NCBI GenBank assembly: GCA_002706605.1
Contig: PALT01000029.1
Location: 1 to 48,614 of the forward strand
Length of the DNA stretch: 48,614 nt
Direction of reading: 5' to 3'
Source of the DNA: Rhodovulum sp.
GTDB taxonomy: Bacteria > Pseudomonadota > Alphaproteobacteria > Rhodobacterales > Rhodobacteraceae
Position numbers and translations under genes: made by a program. The notes beneath the pieces are model-generated. The model was not told where the DNA came from, ran no database searches, and saw only the letters and a list, made by a program, of their open reading frames with translations. Position 1 is the first letter of the stretch, and each line of letters starts with the position of its first letter. Of this stretch, positions 37,013 through 45,240 are shown one piece after another.

Positions 37013-38104
37013 ATGACTCTTGGCCTGTCTGCTGATGAACGCATCGCCCGCGCCCGCGCTGATTTGCGCATGGGTGTTCCGGTTGTTTTGCGGGGCGAAA
37101 CCGGCGCGGTGGTCTTTGTTTCTGCCGAGACTTTGACGCCTGAACGCCTTTCAGCACTGGCCGGATTCGGACCCGAACTGACCCTGACGATCACCGCGCG
37201 CCGCGCCGAGACCTTGAACGCCTTTGTCTATGACGGGGACATCGCGCGCCTAAAAGTGCCCTCACACGCCTGCGCCAACTGGATCAAATCTGTGTCAGAT
37301 CCGGCCGACGATTTGAACAATCCGATGAAGGGACCGTTCACCGCGATCCGTGGTGGCGACCCGAAATTGCACCGTTTGGCGATTGGCGTAGTGAAATCCG
37401 CGCGCCTCTTGCCCGCGATCGTGGTTCAAGACATCGCCGAGCCCGCCCTGTTCGCAGCCGAACACGGGCTGACGGTGCTGGACGCGGGGATGGTGGACAC
37501 GGCTCTGGCGCTGAGCAGCCCGATGAATGCCGTGGTCAACGCCCGTGTCCCGATCACCGCCGCCGAGAAAACCCGCCTGCATGTGTTCCGCCCCGACGAT
37601 GGGGGCGAGGAGCACTACGCCATCGAAATCGGCAATCCGTCCCGCGACGAACCGGTTCTGGCGCGGCTACATTCGGCCTGTTTCACCGGCGATGTGATGG
37701 GCAGTCTGAAATGCGATTGCGGGCCGCAATTGAACGCCGCCCTGGCCCAGATGGGGGAGGAAGGCGCAGGCGTGTTGCTGTACCTGAACCAAGAGGGACG
37801 CGGCATCGGTCTGACCAATAAGATGCGCGCCTATTCCTTGCAGGATCAGGGGTTCGATACGGTCGAGGCGAACCACCGTCTGGGGTTCGAAGATGACGAA
37901 CGGGACTTTCGCATCGGGGCGTCCTTGCTGCGCAAACTGGGGTTCAGCGCAACCCGCCTGATGACGAATAACCCGAATAAAATCAAGATGATGGAGCAAA
38001 ACGGCATCACCGTGACCGAACGCGTCCCGCTTAAGGTCGGGGAGAACGCCCACAACACGAACTACCTTGCGACCAAGGCGGCCAAGTCGGGACATCTGTT
38101 GTGA
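37013..38104 (+). CDS. ribA: GTP cyclohydrolase II with degenerate N-terminal half
   Basis: This enzyme opens GTP to the first pyrimidine intermediate of riboflavin synthesis. The C-terminal half (about 180-363) is complete: [15 protein letters not shown] supplies zinc ligands Cys223, Cys234 and Cys236, then [19 protein letters not shown] and VERVPLK-like ending [18 protein letters not shown]. The first 180 residues resemble the DHBP synthase (RibB) fold in outline ([13 protein letters not shown]) but lack the acidic DRENEGD loop, so they are probably non-catalytic. The ATG at 37013 is chosen over an upstream in-frame one at 36929. Its stop overlaps the GTG of the next gene by four bases. Confidence 0.93.
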   Translation: MTLGLSADERIARARADLRMGVPVVLRGETGAVVFVSAETLTPERLSALAGFGPELTLTITARRAETLNAFVYDGDIARLKVPSHACANWIKSVSDPADDLNNPMKGPFTAIRGGDPKLHRLAIGVVKSARLLPAIVVQDIAEPALFAAEHGLTVLDAGMVDTALALSSPMNAVVNARVPITAAEKTRLHVFRPDDGGEEHYAIEIGNPSRDEPVLARLHSACFTGDVMGSLKCDCGPQLNAALAQMGEEGAGVLLYLNQEGRGIGLTNKMRAYSLQDQGFDTVEANHRLGFEDDERDFRIGASLLRKLGFSATRLMTNNPNKIKMMEQNGITVTERVPLKVGENAHNTNYLATKAAKSGHLL

Positions 38105-38601
38105 TCACACCCCGCGATCTGGTCCTGACGCCGACGGGCGTACGGTTCTACGGGCGCAATTTCGCGTGCTCAATCGGGCGCGGCGGCGTGAAACGGCGCA
38201 AGCGCGAGGGCGACGGCGCGACCCCCGTGGGCGAACACCGGATTGTCGGGATGCTGTATCGTCCAGATCGCATGGCGCGGCCCACCGATTGGGCCCTCCC
38301 GATCCATCCCGGTGATTTGTGGTCCGATGACGTGCGCGATCCGGACTATAACCTGATGGTTCGCGCGCCCCACCCGTTTGGGCATGAGCGTCTGCGCCGC
38401 GCCGATCCTCTGTACGATTTGGTTGTGATCACAGACTGGAACTGGCCCTACGCGGAAAAGGGCGCGGGGTCTGCGATTTTCATCCACCAATGGCGCAAGC
38501 CGCATCACCCGACCGAGGGTTGTGTGGCGTTTTCGCGGTCTGATCTACGGTGGATCGCGCGCCATATCACCTATGGCACGCGGTTGATCGTTCGCGGCTA
38601 A
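38101..38601 (+). CDS. L,D-transpeptidase (YkuD) family protein
   Basis: A 166-residue YkuD domain with His129 and catalytic Cys141 in the motif [17 protein letters not shown]. The usual role is cross-linking of peptidoglycan stem peptides or attaching proteins, but no signal peptide or membrane segment is visible, so its place and activity are uncertain. It starts with GTG overlapping the ribA stop (GTGA), and so is coupled to ribA. It ends four bases into the convergent yggS. Confidence 0.87.
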   Translation: MITPRDLVLTPTGVRFYGRNFACSIGRGGVKRRKREGDGATPVGEHRIVGMLYRPDRMARPTDWALPIHPGDLWSDDVRDPDYNLMVRAPHPFGHERLRRADPLYDLVVITDWNWPYAEKGAGSAIFIHQWRKPHHPTEGCVAFSRSDLRWIARHITYGTRLIVRG

Positions 38602-39251
38602 GCCTTTACGCGGTCACCGAAAATTGCCGAACCGATGCGGACATGCGTGGCGCCAAGGGCGATCGCGCGCTCAAAATCGCCACTCATGCCCATAGACAGG
38701 CCGGTCAGGTTGTTGCGCGCCGCGATTTTGGCCAACAGGGCGAAATGCAGGCTGGGTTCTTCATTCACCGGCGGGATGCACATCAGGCCCTCAACCGGCA
38801 GGCCAAGGTCGCGACATTGCGCGACCAGCGCGTCGACACCGTCCAAGGGAACGCCGGCCTTTTGATCCTCATCCCCCGTGTTCACCTGCACGAAAACGCG
38901 CGGGATACGGTTGATTTCCGCACCGATTGACGCGATACGGCGGGCCAGCTTTTCGCTATCGACCGTATGGATCACGTCAAACAGCTCTAACGCCGCGCGG
39001 ACCTTGTTGCTCTGCAACGGGCCGATCAGGTGCAATTCCACCCCTTCGTATTTCTCTTTGAATTCCGGCCACTTACCGGCGGCCTCTTGCACGCGGTTTT
39101 CACCGAACACACGGTGACCTGCGGCCAATACGGCCTCAACCCGTTCGTTCGGTTGCACCTTGGACACCGCGATCAGGGTCACGTCATCGACCGAGCGGCC
39201 CGCCGATGTGGCGGCCTTGACCATCGCGTTTTGAATATCGCTCAACCCCAT
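38598..39251 (-). CDS. yggS: YggS-family PLP-binding homeostasis protein
   Basis: A 217-residue fold-type-III PLP protein without known catalysis, which buffers pyridoxal phosphate and affects amino-acid pools. The Schiff-base lysine is Lys31 in IAVSKVQP; HLIGPLQSNKVR, GLSMGMSGDFERAIALGAT and VRIGSAIFG are conserved. The AGGCCTTC/GGAGG ribosome-binding site is between the end of the upstream TPR-sulfotransferase gene and this ATG, ten bases apart, so they share a transcript. Confidence 0.95.
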   Translation of the reverse strand: MGLSDIQNAMVKAATSAGRSVDDVTLIAVSKVQPNERVEAVLAAGHRVFGENRVQEAAGKWPEFKEKYEGVELHLIGPLQSNKVRAALELFDVIHTVDSEKLARRIASIGAEINRIPRVFVQVNTGDEDQKAGVPLDGVDALVAQCRDLGLPVEGLMCIPPVNEEPSLHFALLAKIAARNNLTGLSMGMSGDFERAIALGATHVRIGSAIFGDRVKA

Positions 39252-39261
39252 GAAGGCCTCC

Positions 39262-41421
39262 TTAGTCTACGGCGTCGCCCAAGGCCTCGATCATCGGGGC
39301 CAGATCGTTTTCGAACCGTTTCCACGCCGCTTGGGACGTTTTGTAGATCGGTTGACGCACCTGCGCGAGGCTGAGCGTCGCAACACGGCGGTCATTCTGG
39401 TGGAAGTTCAAACAGTCGTCCTGCCATTCCAGATCACAGGCCACGACCAGTTTGCGCGCCTCCTCCTCCGGGTTTTCGATCAGGTCCTCATAGGTGATTT
39501 CATAAAAACCGCCCGGCATCTTTTCGCGCCAGAAATCAACGATTTCCTCAAACATCCGGTAATAGAGGCCAAGGTCGCGCTGGTTATACGCATAGCGGTG
39601 GTTGCCCTCGGAAAAGACGTTTTTATAGATCGACAACAACGTGTCGCGTGGATCGCGACGGACCAACACGATATGGGCGTTCGGGATAACGGCCTTGATC
39701 GCGCCCATATAGCTAAACGTCTGGATCGCCTTGTCGGTGATCCGTTCGGCATCGGGGCAGATTTTGCGCAGACGCTCTTCGACCTGATAGCCAAGCGCGG
39801 CAAGCTTGTCCTGAGGCAAGTCATTGAAATGATGGAACGACTTGCCATCCGGCTTGATCAACATCCGCATCAGTTCGCCATTGAAGACCCCGACCTCACC
39901 CGCGCCGTCGACGCGGCTGTGGCTGGCGAGGATTTGTTCGACAAGCGTCGTGCCCGAACGCGGCAGGCCGGTCACAAAGATCGGGGCGAAATCCGTGGCC
40001 CCCGGCACCGGTTCGATGTTGTTGAAATCGATGCCCTCGAACGCGGACTTGATGCCGTCGATCTCCATCCGGCGGGATTGGATGGTGTATGGGTATTTCT
40101 TGCGCATCAGGTCGTTCGCGGGATCAAGATAGCGGAACACCTGATCGTATTCTTTTTGCTGTTCTTTCGCGCGGGCAAGGGCAAAGCCCATGTGCATCTT
40201 GCTGTTGTCATCAAGACCGCCGTTGTCAAAAAGATCCTGCATTTGCGCGACAAGAGGATCGTCCGGCTTGGCCTTATAGGAGGCAAAGAAGGTGCGATAG
40301 GTCTCACCCATTTTGGGGTTCAATTCGATCGCCTTGCGGAAATCGGCCTCGGCCGCATCGAAATCCCCCAATGTTTGCAGATACATACCGCGCAGGGACC
40401 AGATCATTGGGTTATTGGCACCCTTTTCCACGGCGGTCGCGAAATCGGCCAGTGCGCCCTCTTGATCACCCGCCTTGCCACGTGCCTCGGCGCGGCGCGC
40501 CCAAAAGATCGGAAGCTTTACCCCCGCTTTGAATGCCTCATCATAAACGGCAATCGCAGCCTCGGCGCGGTCACTGTTTACATAGACACGTGCGAGAAAC
40601 GCATAGGTCTCCGGCAGGTTCTTGTTGAGCTTCAGCGCCTCGCGAAAAGCCTGTTCGGCCTTGTCATTGCTGCCCGCGCGCATCATCCCGATCCCGAGGT
40701 TCTGATACCCCAGTGGCAGTTTCGGAGACAGTTTGAGAGCCTGTTGAACACGCTGAATGCCCTCGGCCACGCGGTCACTTTCGATCAGGAACCGGCCAAA
40801 TGTGTTGTGCGCCTCGGCATAGTTCGGGGCCATCGCAGTTGCCTTGCGATAATTCGCCTCGGCGTCCCGCATTTTACCCATAGAAAACTGGGCATTCGCC
40901 AAAACCAAAACCAGAATGGCAGCATCCGGATGGACGGTTAGCAGGGCCTTGGCGCGGCGCTCGGCCTCGGCGAATTTGCCGGTTTCGACCAGTTGGATCA
41001 CCGCCTGCACCTCGGCGGGCGGGGCGGTTCCGGCGGACGGTTTTTGGCTGACAGGTTTGGCGAGGTGATTTTGCAGCGTCACCAATAGGCTCGCGGGCAG
41101 GTTCGCCGCTTTGGCCTCGGCCAAAAACGCGCTGTTCTGGGCCGCATCGCCGACTTTGCCCAGCGTTTCCGCCGTCATCATCCAAATCGCGCTCTCTTTC
41201 GGCTTGAGCCGGCGCGCATTTGCAAGGTGCAGCAACGCCGGACCCGGCTGGCGGCGCAACAGGGAAATACGCCCGCGTTGGAAATGCGGTTCGGCCAGTT
41301 TTGGCGCGGATACCGCGACGTGTGCGAACATCTTGTCCGCCTCATCCAACTTGCCCGCAGACATCAGTTTCATCGCCTGTTCATAGGTCGATTTGATTTG
41401 CGCAGAACTTAGCGGCAGCAT
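39262..41421 (-). CDS. Tetratricopeptide-repeat sulfotransferase
   Basis: A 719-residue protein. The first 450 residues are TPR repeats (e.g. NYAEAHNTFGRFLIESDR, LGYQNLGIGMMRAGSNDKAE, in parts), and residues about 478-719 form a sulfotransferase domain with PAPS loop FVTGLPRSGTTLVEQ and 3'-binding LVRRDPRDTLLS. Architecture resembles bacterial protein-tyrosine or glycan sulfotransferases with TPR substrate-recruiting arms; the substrate is unknown. The ATG at 41421 begins MLPLSSAQIKSTYEQAMKL; an open frame to 41682 runs antisense through the porin end and is rejected. It is followed by yggS. Confidence 0.88.
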   Translation of the reverse strand: MLPLSSAQIKSTYEQAMKLMSAGKLDEADKMFAHVAVSAPKLAEPHFQRGRISLLRRQPGPALLHLANARRLKPKESAIWMMTAETLGKVGDAAQNSAFLAEAKAANLPASLLVTLQNHLAKPVSQKPSAGTAPPAEVQAVIQLVETGKFAEAERRAKALLTVHPDAAILVLVLANAQFSMGKMRDAEANYRKATAMAPNYAEAHNTFGRFLIESDRVAEGIQRVQQALKLSPKLPLGYQNLGIGMMRAGSNDKAEQAFREALKLNKNLPETYAFLARVYVNSDRAEAAIAVYDEAFKAGVKLPIFWARRAEARGKAGDQEGALADFATAVEKGANNPMIWSLRGMYLQTLGDFDAAEADFRKAIELNPKMGETYRTFFASYKAKPDDPLVAQMQDLFDNGGLDDNSKMHMGFALARAKEQQKEYDQVFRYLDPANDLMRKKYPYTIQSRRMEIDGIKSAFEGIDFNNIEPVPGATDFAPIFVTGLPRSGTTLVEQILASHSRVDGAGEVGVFNGELMRMLIKPDGKSFHHFNDLPQDKLAALGYQVEERLRKICPDAERITDKAIQTFSYMGAIKAVIPNAHIVLVRRDPRDTLLSIYKNVFSEGNHRYAYNQRDLGLYYRMFEEIVDFWREKMPGGFYEITYEDLIENPEEEARKLVVACDLEWQDDCLNFHQNDRRVATLSLAQVRQPIYKTSQAAWKRFENDLAPMIEALGDAVD

Positions 41422-41484
41422 TCGAAACCCTCGGATCAATCGTTTGTTGTTGGCTAGCACGCCGGTCGCGTCATGTCGAATGCC

Positions 41485-41517
41485 ACAAAAGAAAAGAGCG
41501 GACCAAATGGCCCGCCC
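41485..41517 (-). terminator. Rho-independent terminator of the porin gene
   Basis: On the minus strand GGGCGGGCC-ATTT-GGTCCGCTC forms a 9-bp stem with two G-U pairs, followed by TTTTCTTTT. It begins about 26 bases after the porin stop and lies between it and the TPR-sulfotransferase gene. Confidence 0.85.
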
Positions 41518-41542
41518 TTTCCGATCATAATCCTTGGGAGGA

Positions 41543-42475
41543 TTAGAACGACATTGCCACACCCAGCGAGAAGGTGTCGTTGCCGCCGTCGGTGTCGCCG
41601 TAACCGAACTGAACAACAGCACCGCCGCCCAGATCGTAGTTCGCAGCCAGACCGAAGCCTTCGGAACCGGTGTCGAACTCACCGTAGTTTACAGTGAACG
41701 ACAGTGCGTCAACGGTGTAACCCAGAGCAACGCCGATGTAGTCGTTGTCGGTACCGCCCAGAGCGCCAGCCGACTGATCCCAGTAGTTCAGGACAGCTTC
41801 GAAACCGTTGTGGAAGTTGGCGTCAACCGACACACCCACGATGTCGCCGTAGGTGTCGCCGCCATCTTGGTAACCCAGACCGAAGCCCAGAGCGATACCG
41901 CCCAGTTCAGCGCCGTAGGTCAGACCGAGACCGTATACATCGTCAGCGGAACCCGAGTCATCCAGTTCCAACGACGCAGCAACGCCGAATGCACCGAACG
42001 AGTAGTCGTAGCGCAGGATCTGGCCGTCGTTCAGACCGTCGAATTCGTCAGCTTCCGAGAAACCACCGTGTTCGGTGTGGTCATCAGCGATCGCACCAGC
42101 AGCGATTTCCAGATCAGCCAGAGCCCAAGCCAGAGCGCCGTCAACGTCACCCAGGGTTACGGTGCCGAAGCCGCCCGAGACGAACACAGCCAGTTCTTCA
42201 ACCGGGTCGCCGTTGTTCGGGTTAGCGGCAATCGGGTCGCCAGCAGGAACACCAGCGGGATCGTCGTCACCGATTTCGTCCAGATCGATGGTCGCGCCGA
42301 AGGTCAGGCCGTTGTCCGACTCACCCGACAAGGTGAAACGCACGTCCAGATCGCTGTGGAACTGGGTGTCGCTCACGCCATCGTCAAAAATACCGATTTC
42401 AGCCGAACCGGAAAGATTTACGTCCGCCGCAGCGAAGCCAGCCGAAGCAACCAGGGCCGTAGTAGCAAAGAGACT
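41543..42475 (-). CDS. Porin (16-stranded family), start codon not identifiable
   Basis: The reading frame is an outer-membrane porin of the alphaproteobacterial Gram-negative porin family: it begins SLFATTALVASAGFAAADV (signal, mature ADVNLSGSAEIG), has aromatic-alternating strands and acidic loops, and ends in phenylalanine (VAMSF). The length (about 310 residues) is typical. The odd point is the 5' end: in-frame codons upstream of the conserved Ser are CAT, GAA, TCA, AAT, AAA, CGA, then TAA at about -13 codons, with no ATG, GTG or TTG and no ribosome-binding site. The first in-frame GTG is at 42376, after the signal peptide. It may be broken, mis-assembled or started atypically. Confidence 0.8.
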   Translation of the reverse strand, partial: SLFATTALVASAGFAAADVNLSGSAEIGIFDDGVSDTQFHSDLDVRFTLSGESDNGLTFGATIDLDEIGDDDPAGVPAGDPIAANPNNGDPVEELAVFVSGGFGTVTLGDVDGALAWALADLEIAAGAIADDHTEHGGFSEADEFDGLNDGQILRYDYSFGAFGVAASLELDDSGSADDVYGLGLTYGAELGGIALGFGLGYQDGGDTYGDIVGVSVDANFHNGFEAVLNYWDQSAGALGGTDNDYIGVALGYTVDALSFTVNYGEFDTGSEGFGLAANYDLGGGAVVQFGYGDTDGGNDTFSLGVAMSF

Positions 42476-42611
42476 ATGTTCTGAATTTTTTCGAGTAAAA
42501 TATAGTAGTTAAACACTTTGCGCCCAAATGAGCGCTTGGATTTGTCAAGATGCTGCATGTGCAAAAAAATGTGAATGCGACAAATTATCCAATAACACCG
42601 GACGCAAATAG

Positions 42612-42649
42612 TCACACGTTTGTGATTTACGTTTACACGCTTTTGTGAT
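42612..42649. promoter_or_regulatory. Dyad and direct repeat upstream of the porin
   Basis: TCACA-CGTT-TGTGA is a perfect 5-4-5 inverted repeat at 42612-42625. TTTGTGAT occurs at 42619-42626 and again at 42642-42649, 23 bases apart. These lie in the AT-rich 270-base gap upstream of the porin and may bind a regulator such as an OmpR- or CRP/FNR-type protein. The rest of 42476-42745 holds no gene I can support. Confidence 0.4.
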
Positions 42650-42694
42650 GATAGCATCGTTGCGCCCAGGCTTACCCGACAAATAATGCAAGGC

Positions 42695-42719
42695 AAAAGC
42701 GCCCGGATGCATGATCCGG
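42695..42719 (-). terminator. Possible terminator after the ROK regulator
   Basis: On the minus strand CCGGAT-CATGC-ATCCGG is followed, after GGCGC, by TTTTG. A short stem and poor T tract make it a weak candidate. Confidence 0.4.
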
Positions 42720-42745
42720 ACCCCTATTCCATCCTGCAAACGGGG

Positions 42746-43945
42746 TTAGACGCGCTGAAAGCCCGCGTTGGTGTTCAGCATAAAGTTCGCAAAGATCGGC
42801 AGGCTCGCCGCGCCAATCCCGCGCGCATCTACCCCCACGCTGCCACATTCGGCAGTGGGCAGGAGAAGGCCGCGCCCATCCAACCGGTCCAGAGCGCCCC
42901 GGACACGCTCAACAAGTGCCTCCCGGATCGCCACGGGAAAGGCTCCATCGATCACGACGGCCTCAAAATCAATCACAGAACAAACGGCAAGGGCCGCGCG
43001 TGCGAGGTTTTCACCGGTTTCGTCCAGCCACGGCTTTAAAACCTCGTCAATTCCGCTCCAATCCGGCTCTTCCTGCCACAGCGCGGCAGGATCATGCCCT
43101 GCCTCAACCATTGCGGCCTCAAGCCGGTAAATGGAGGCCGAGTCGATCAGTTGCTCAACCCCACCGCCCGATTTGGGCATGGGTAAGGACCCAAAGGCAC
43201 CCGCATTGTTCCGCGCACCAGGGTAAACCGAGTCATTCAGGACCACGCCGCCGCCAATAAAGGCACCAACGAAGAAATACGCATAATCCGAAAAGTTCTT
43301 ACCCCGACCATAAACGTGCTCTGCCCGACAGGCCGCTGTGGCGTCGTTCTCCACAAACACCGGCAAATCGCACAGTTCGCCCAGACGCTCGGCAAAATCG
43401 ACGTCTTTCCACGCCGCAAACTCCTCTTCGGGCGCTCCGATTGAATCATGCCACTTCCAAATCTCGAACGGTGCGGCCACACCCACGCCACAGATCCGTG
43501 CGCGCTGATCTTCGGTCAACTTGGACAGCAAAGTCTCCAAACCATGCTGCCAAAAGCCAAAAATCGTCCCTGGCAGGGGATATTTGTATGTGGCTTTGAC
43601 CCGATCACGGACGTTCCCAACAAAATCCAAGAGCAGAATATCGGCGCTGCGACGTCCGATCTTCAGACCGATGGAGTAAACGCCGTCCTCAGACAGGGCC
43701 ATGGGAATAGAGGGCTTGCCGACGCGTCCGCGCTGGGGTTCGCCACGTTTTATTAAGCCTTCCCTTTCCAAACTGCGAAGAATCACAGATACTGTTTGGG
43801 GTGACAATCCGGAATGACGCGCCAGATCGCTACCCGGCAAGGCGCCGTGGCGTTGGATGGTGGAAATCAAAAGGCGTTCGTTGTGATCCCTCACGCCGCG
43901 CTGATTCACTCCACCGCTGAACTTTCGGACTTCTGTTGTTGTCAT
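42746..43945 (-). CDS. ROK-family transcriptional repressor of the sugar importer
   Basis: A 399-residue NagC/XylR-type protein: winged-helix DNA-binding N terminus (about 25-85; LARHSGLSPQTVSVILRSLE) followed by the ROK sugar-kinase fold with VENDATAACRAEHVYG and FVGAFIGGGVVLND. The zinc-binding CxCGxxGCxE motif usual in ROK kinases is missing; in its place the protein reads FGSLPMPKSGGGVEQ. It is divergent from frcB with 160 bases between and most likely represses it, releasing on binding its sugar or sugar phosphate. It may be FrcR. Confidence 0.9.
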   Translation of the reverse strand: MTTTEVRKFSGGVNQRGVRDHNERLLISTIQRHGALPGSDLARHSGLSPQTVSVILRSLEREGLIKRGEPQRGRVGKPSIPMALSEDGVYSIGLKIGRRSADILLLDFVGNVRDRVKATYKYPLPGTIFGFWQHGLETLLSKLTEDQRARICGVGVAAPFEIWKWHDSIGAPEEEFAAWKDVDFAERLGELCDLPVFVENDATAACRAEHVYGRGKNFSDYAYFFVGAFIGGGVVLNDSVYPGARNNAGAFGSLPMPKSGGGVEQLIDSASIYRLEAAMVEAGHDPAALWQEEPDWSGIDEVLKPWLDETGENLARAALAVCSVIDFEAVVIDGAFPVAIREALVERVRGALDRLDGRGLLLPTAECGSVGVDARGIGAASLPIFANFMLNTNAGFQRV

Positions 43946-43982
43946 GGCCCTCTCCCTGGCACCATTAAAACACAGACCTATT

Positions 43983-43999
43983 AATAAATCAAATTTATT
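43983..43999. promoter_or_regulatory. AT-rich dyad between the ROK gene and frcB, probable operator
   Basis: AATAAAT-CAA-ATTTATT is a perfect 7-3-7 inverted repeat within an AT-rich stretch. TTGACC (44006) follows as possible -35 of the frc promoter. ROK repressors usually bind such AT-rich palindromes close to the promoter, so this is the likely site of autoregulation and frc control. Confidence 0.6.
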
Positions 44000-44105
44000 T
44001 ATTTATTGACCTAAGGCCGCGAATCACGTTTTTTAGGATGCGAGGCGGGAAAACCCGTCGATCCGGCGCGGGCCAACCGCGTCAGTGCTTTTGGGAGGAA
44101 GACCA

Positions 44106-45125
44106 ATGAAAAAGTTTCTCGCAGGAACGGCGATGGCCGTTCTGACCACGACTGGTGCAGCCTACGCAGGCGGCCATGAGACGTCCGCGTGCCTGATCAC
44201 GAAAACCGACACCAACCCGTTTTTCGTCAAGATGAAAGAAGGCGCTGCCGCCAAGGCCGCCGAGCTGGGCATCACCCTGAAAACCTTTGCTGGTAAAGTC
44301 GACGGCGACCACGAAACGCAGGTTCAGGCGATCGAGACCTGCATTCTGGACGGCGCAAAAGGCATCTTGCTGACCGCATCGGACACCTCGTCGATCGTTT
44401 CGGCCGTCCAACAGGCCCGCGACGCAGGCATTCTGGTGATCGCGCTCGACACGCCGCTGGATCCGATTGACGCCGCAGACGCGACCTTTGCGACCGACAA
44501 CTTCCTTGCGGGGGAGCTGATCGGTAAATGGGCCGCAGCGAAACTGGGCGACGACGCGGCTAACGCGAAAATCGGTATGCTGGACCTCGCCGTATCGCAG
44601 CCGACCGTTGGCGTTCTGCGCGATCAGGGCTTCTTGCAGGGCTTTGGCATCGACCTTGGCGACCCGAACAAATGGGGTGACGAGACCGATCCGCGCATTG
44701 TTGGCAACGACGTCACCGCCGGTAACGAAGAGGGCGGCCGCAAGGCGATGGAAAACCTTCTGGCCACCGATCCGATGATCAACGTCGTCTACACGATCAA
44801 CGAGCCCGCTGCCGCCGGTGCCTATGAGGCGCTCAAGGCAATTGGCCGTGAGAACGACGTTCTGATCGTGTCGGTCGACGGCGGTTGCCCCGGCGTTCAG
44901 AACATTGCGGACGGTGTCATCGGCGCAACCTCGCAGCAGTACCCGCTGTTGATGGCGTCGCTGGGCATCGAAGCGATCAAGGAATGGGCCGACAACGGCG
45001 TGAAACCCGAACCGACCCCCGGCAAGAACTTCTTTGACACGGGCGTTGCTCTGGTCACCGATCAGCCCGCCGATGGCGTCGAGTCGATCTCGGTCGCCGA
45101 AGGCATGGACCTGTGCTGGGGCTAA
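44106..45125 (+). CDS. frcB: Fructose/ribose-type ABC importer, periplasmic binding protein
   Basis: A 339-residue sugar-binding protein. A Sec signal (1-22, ending AYA) precedes the ribose-binding type-1 fold: [48 protein letters not shown] and VSVDGGCPG. Length and sequence style fit FrcB of rhizobial fructose/mannose/ribose uptake. GGGAGGAAG is its ribosome-binding site. It heads the operon, followed by a strong hairpin, so it is probably made in excess over the membrane components. Confidence 0.9.
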   Translation: MKKFLAGTAMAVLTTTGAAYAGGHETSACLITKTDTNPFFVKMKEGAAAKAAELGITLKTFAGKVDGDHETQVQAIETCILDGAKGILLTASDTSSIVSAVQQARDAGILVIALDTPLDPIDAADATFATDNFLAGELIGKWAAAKLGDDAANAKIGMLDLAVSQPTVGVLRDQGFLQGFGIDLGDPNKWGDETDPRIVGNDVTAGNEEGGRKAMENLLATDPMINVVYTINEPAAAGAYEALKAIGRENDVLIVSVDGGCPGVQNIADGVIGATSQQYPLLMASLGIEAIKEWADNGVKPEPTPGKNFFDTGVALVTDQPADGVESISVAEGMDLCWG

Positions 45126-45143
45126 GACCTTGAATTAACGAAC

Positions 45144-45169
45144 GAAAGGGGCGGCGATCCGCCCCTTTC
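45144..45169 (+). terminator. Intra-operon hairpin between frcB and frcC
   Basis: GAAAGGGGCGG-CGAT-CCGCCCCTTTC is a perfect 11-bp stem, 18 bases after the frcB stop. It has a C after TTT, so it probably only partly terminates or shields the frcB message from 3' decay, raising frcB over frcCA. Confidence 0.8.
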
Positions 45170-45240
45170 CCGCCCACGCCGAGGGGGATCGGCGTTTGTG
45201 CTATACTTATCCGAAACAACCACCGACATCGGGGACTGAC

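Noticed and set aside
39250-40941. 563-codon open frame antisense to the TPR-sulfotransferase
   Set aside because: Shadow frame without recognisable domain or ribosome-binding site.
41422-41682. N-terminal extension of the TPR-sulfotransferase
   Set aside because: It crosses the porin terminator and 3' end, has no family match, and the TPR region starts naturally at 41421.
41534-42484. 316-codon open frame antisense to the porin
   Set aside because: It exists because porin codons are strongly biased; no ribosome-binding site or family match.
42418-42696. 92-codon frame running into the porin 5' end in another frame
   Set aside because: No ribosome-binding site and no family match; it would join the porin only with an extra A in the A6 run, which is noted as an alternative in the porin finding.
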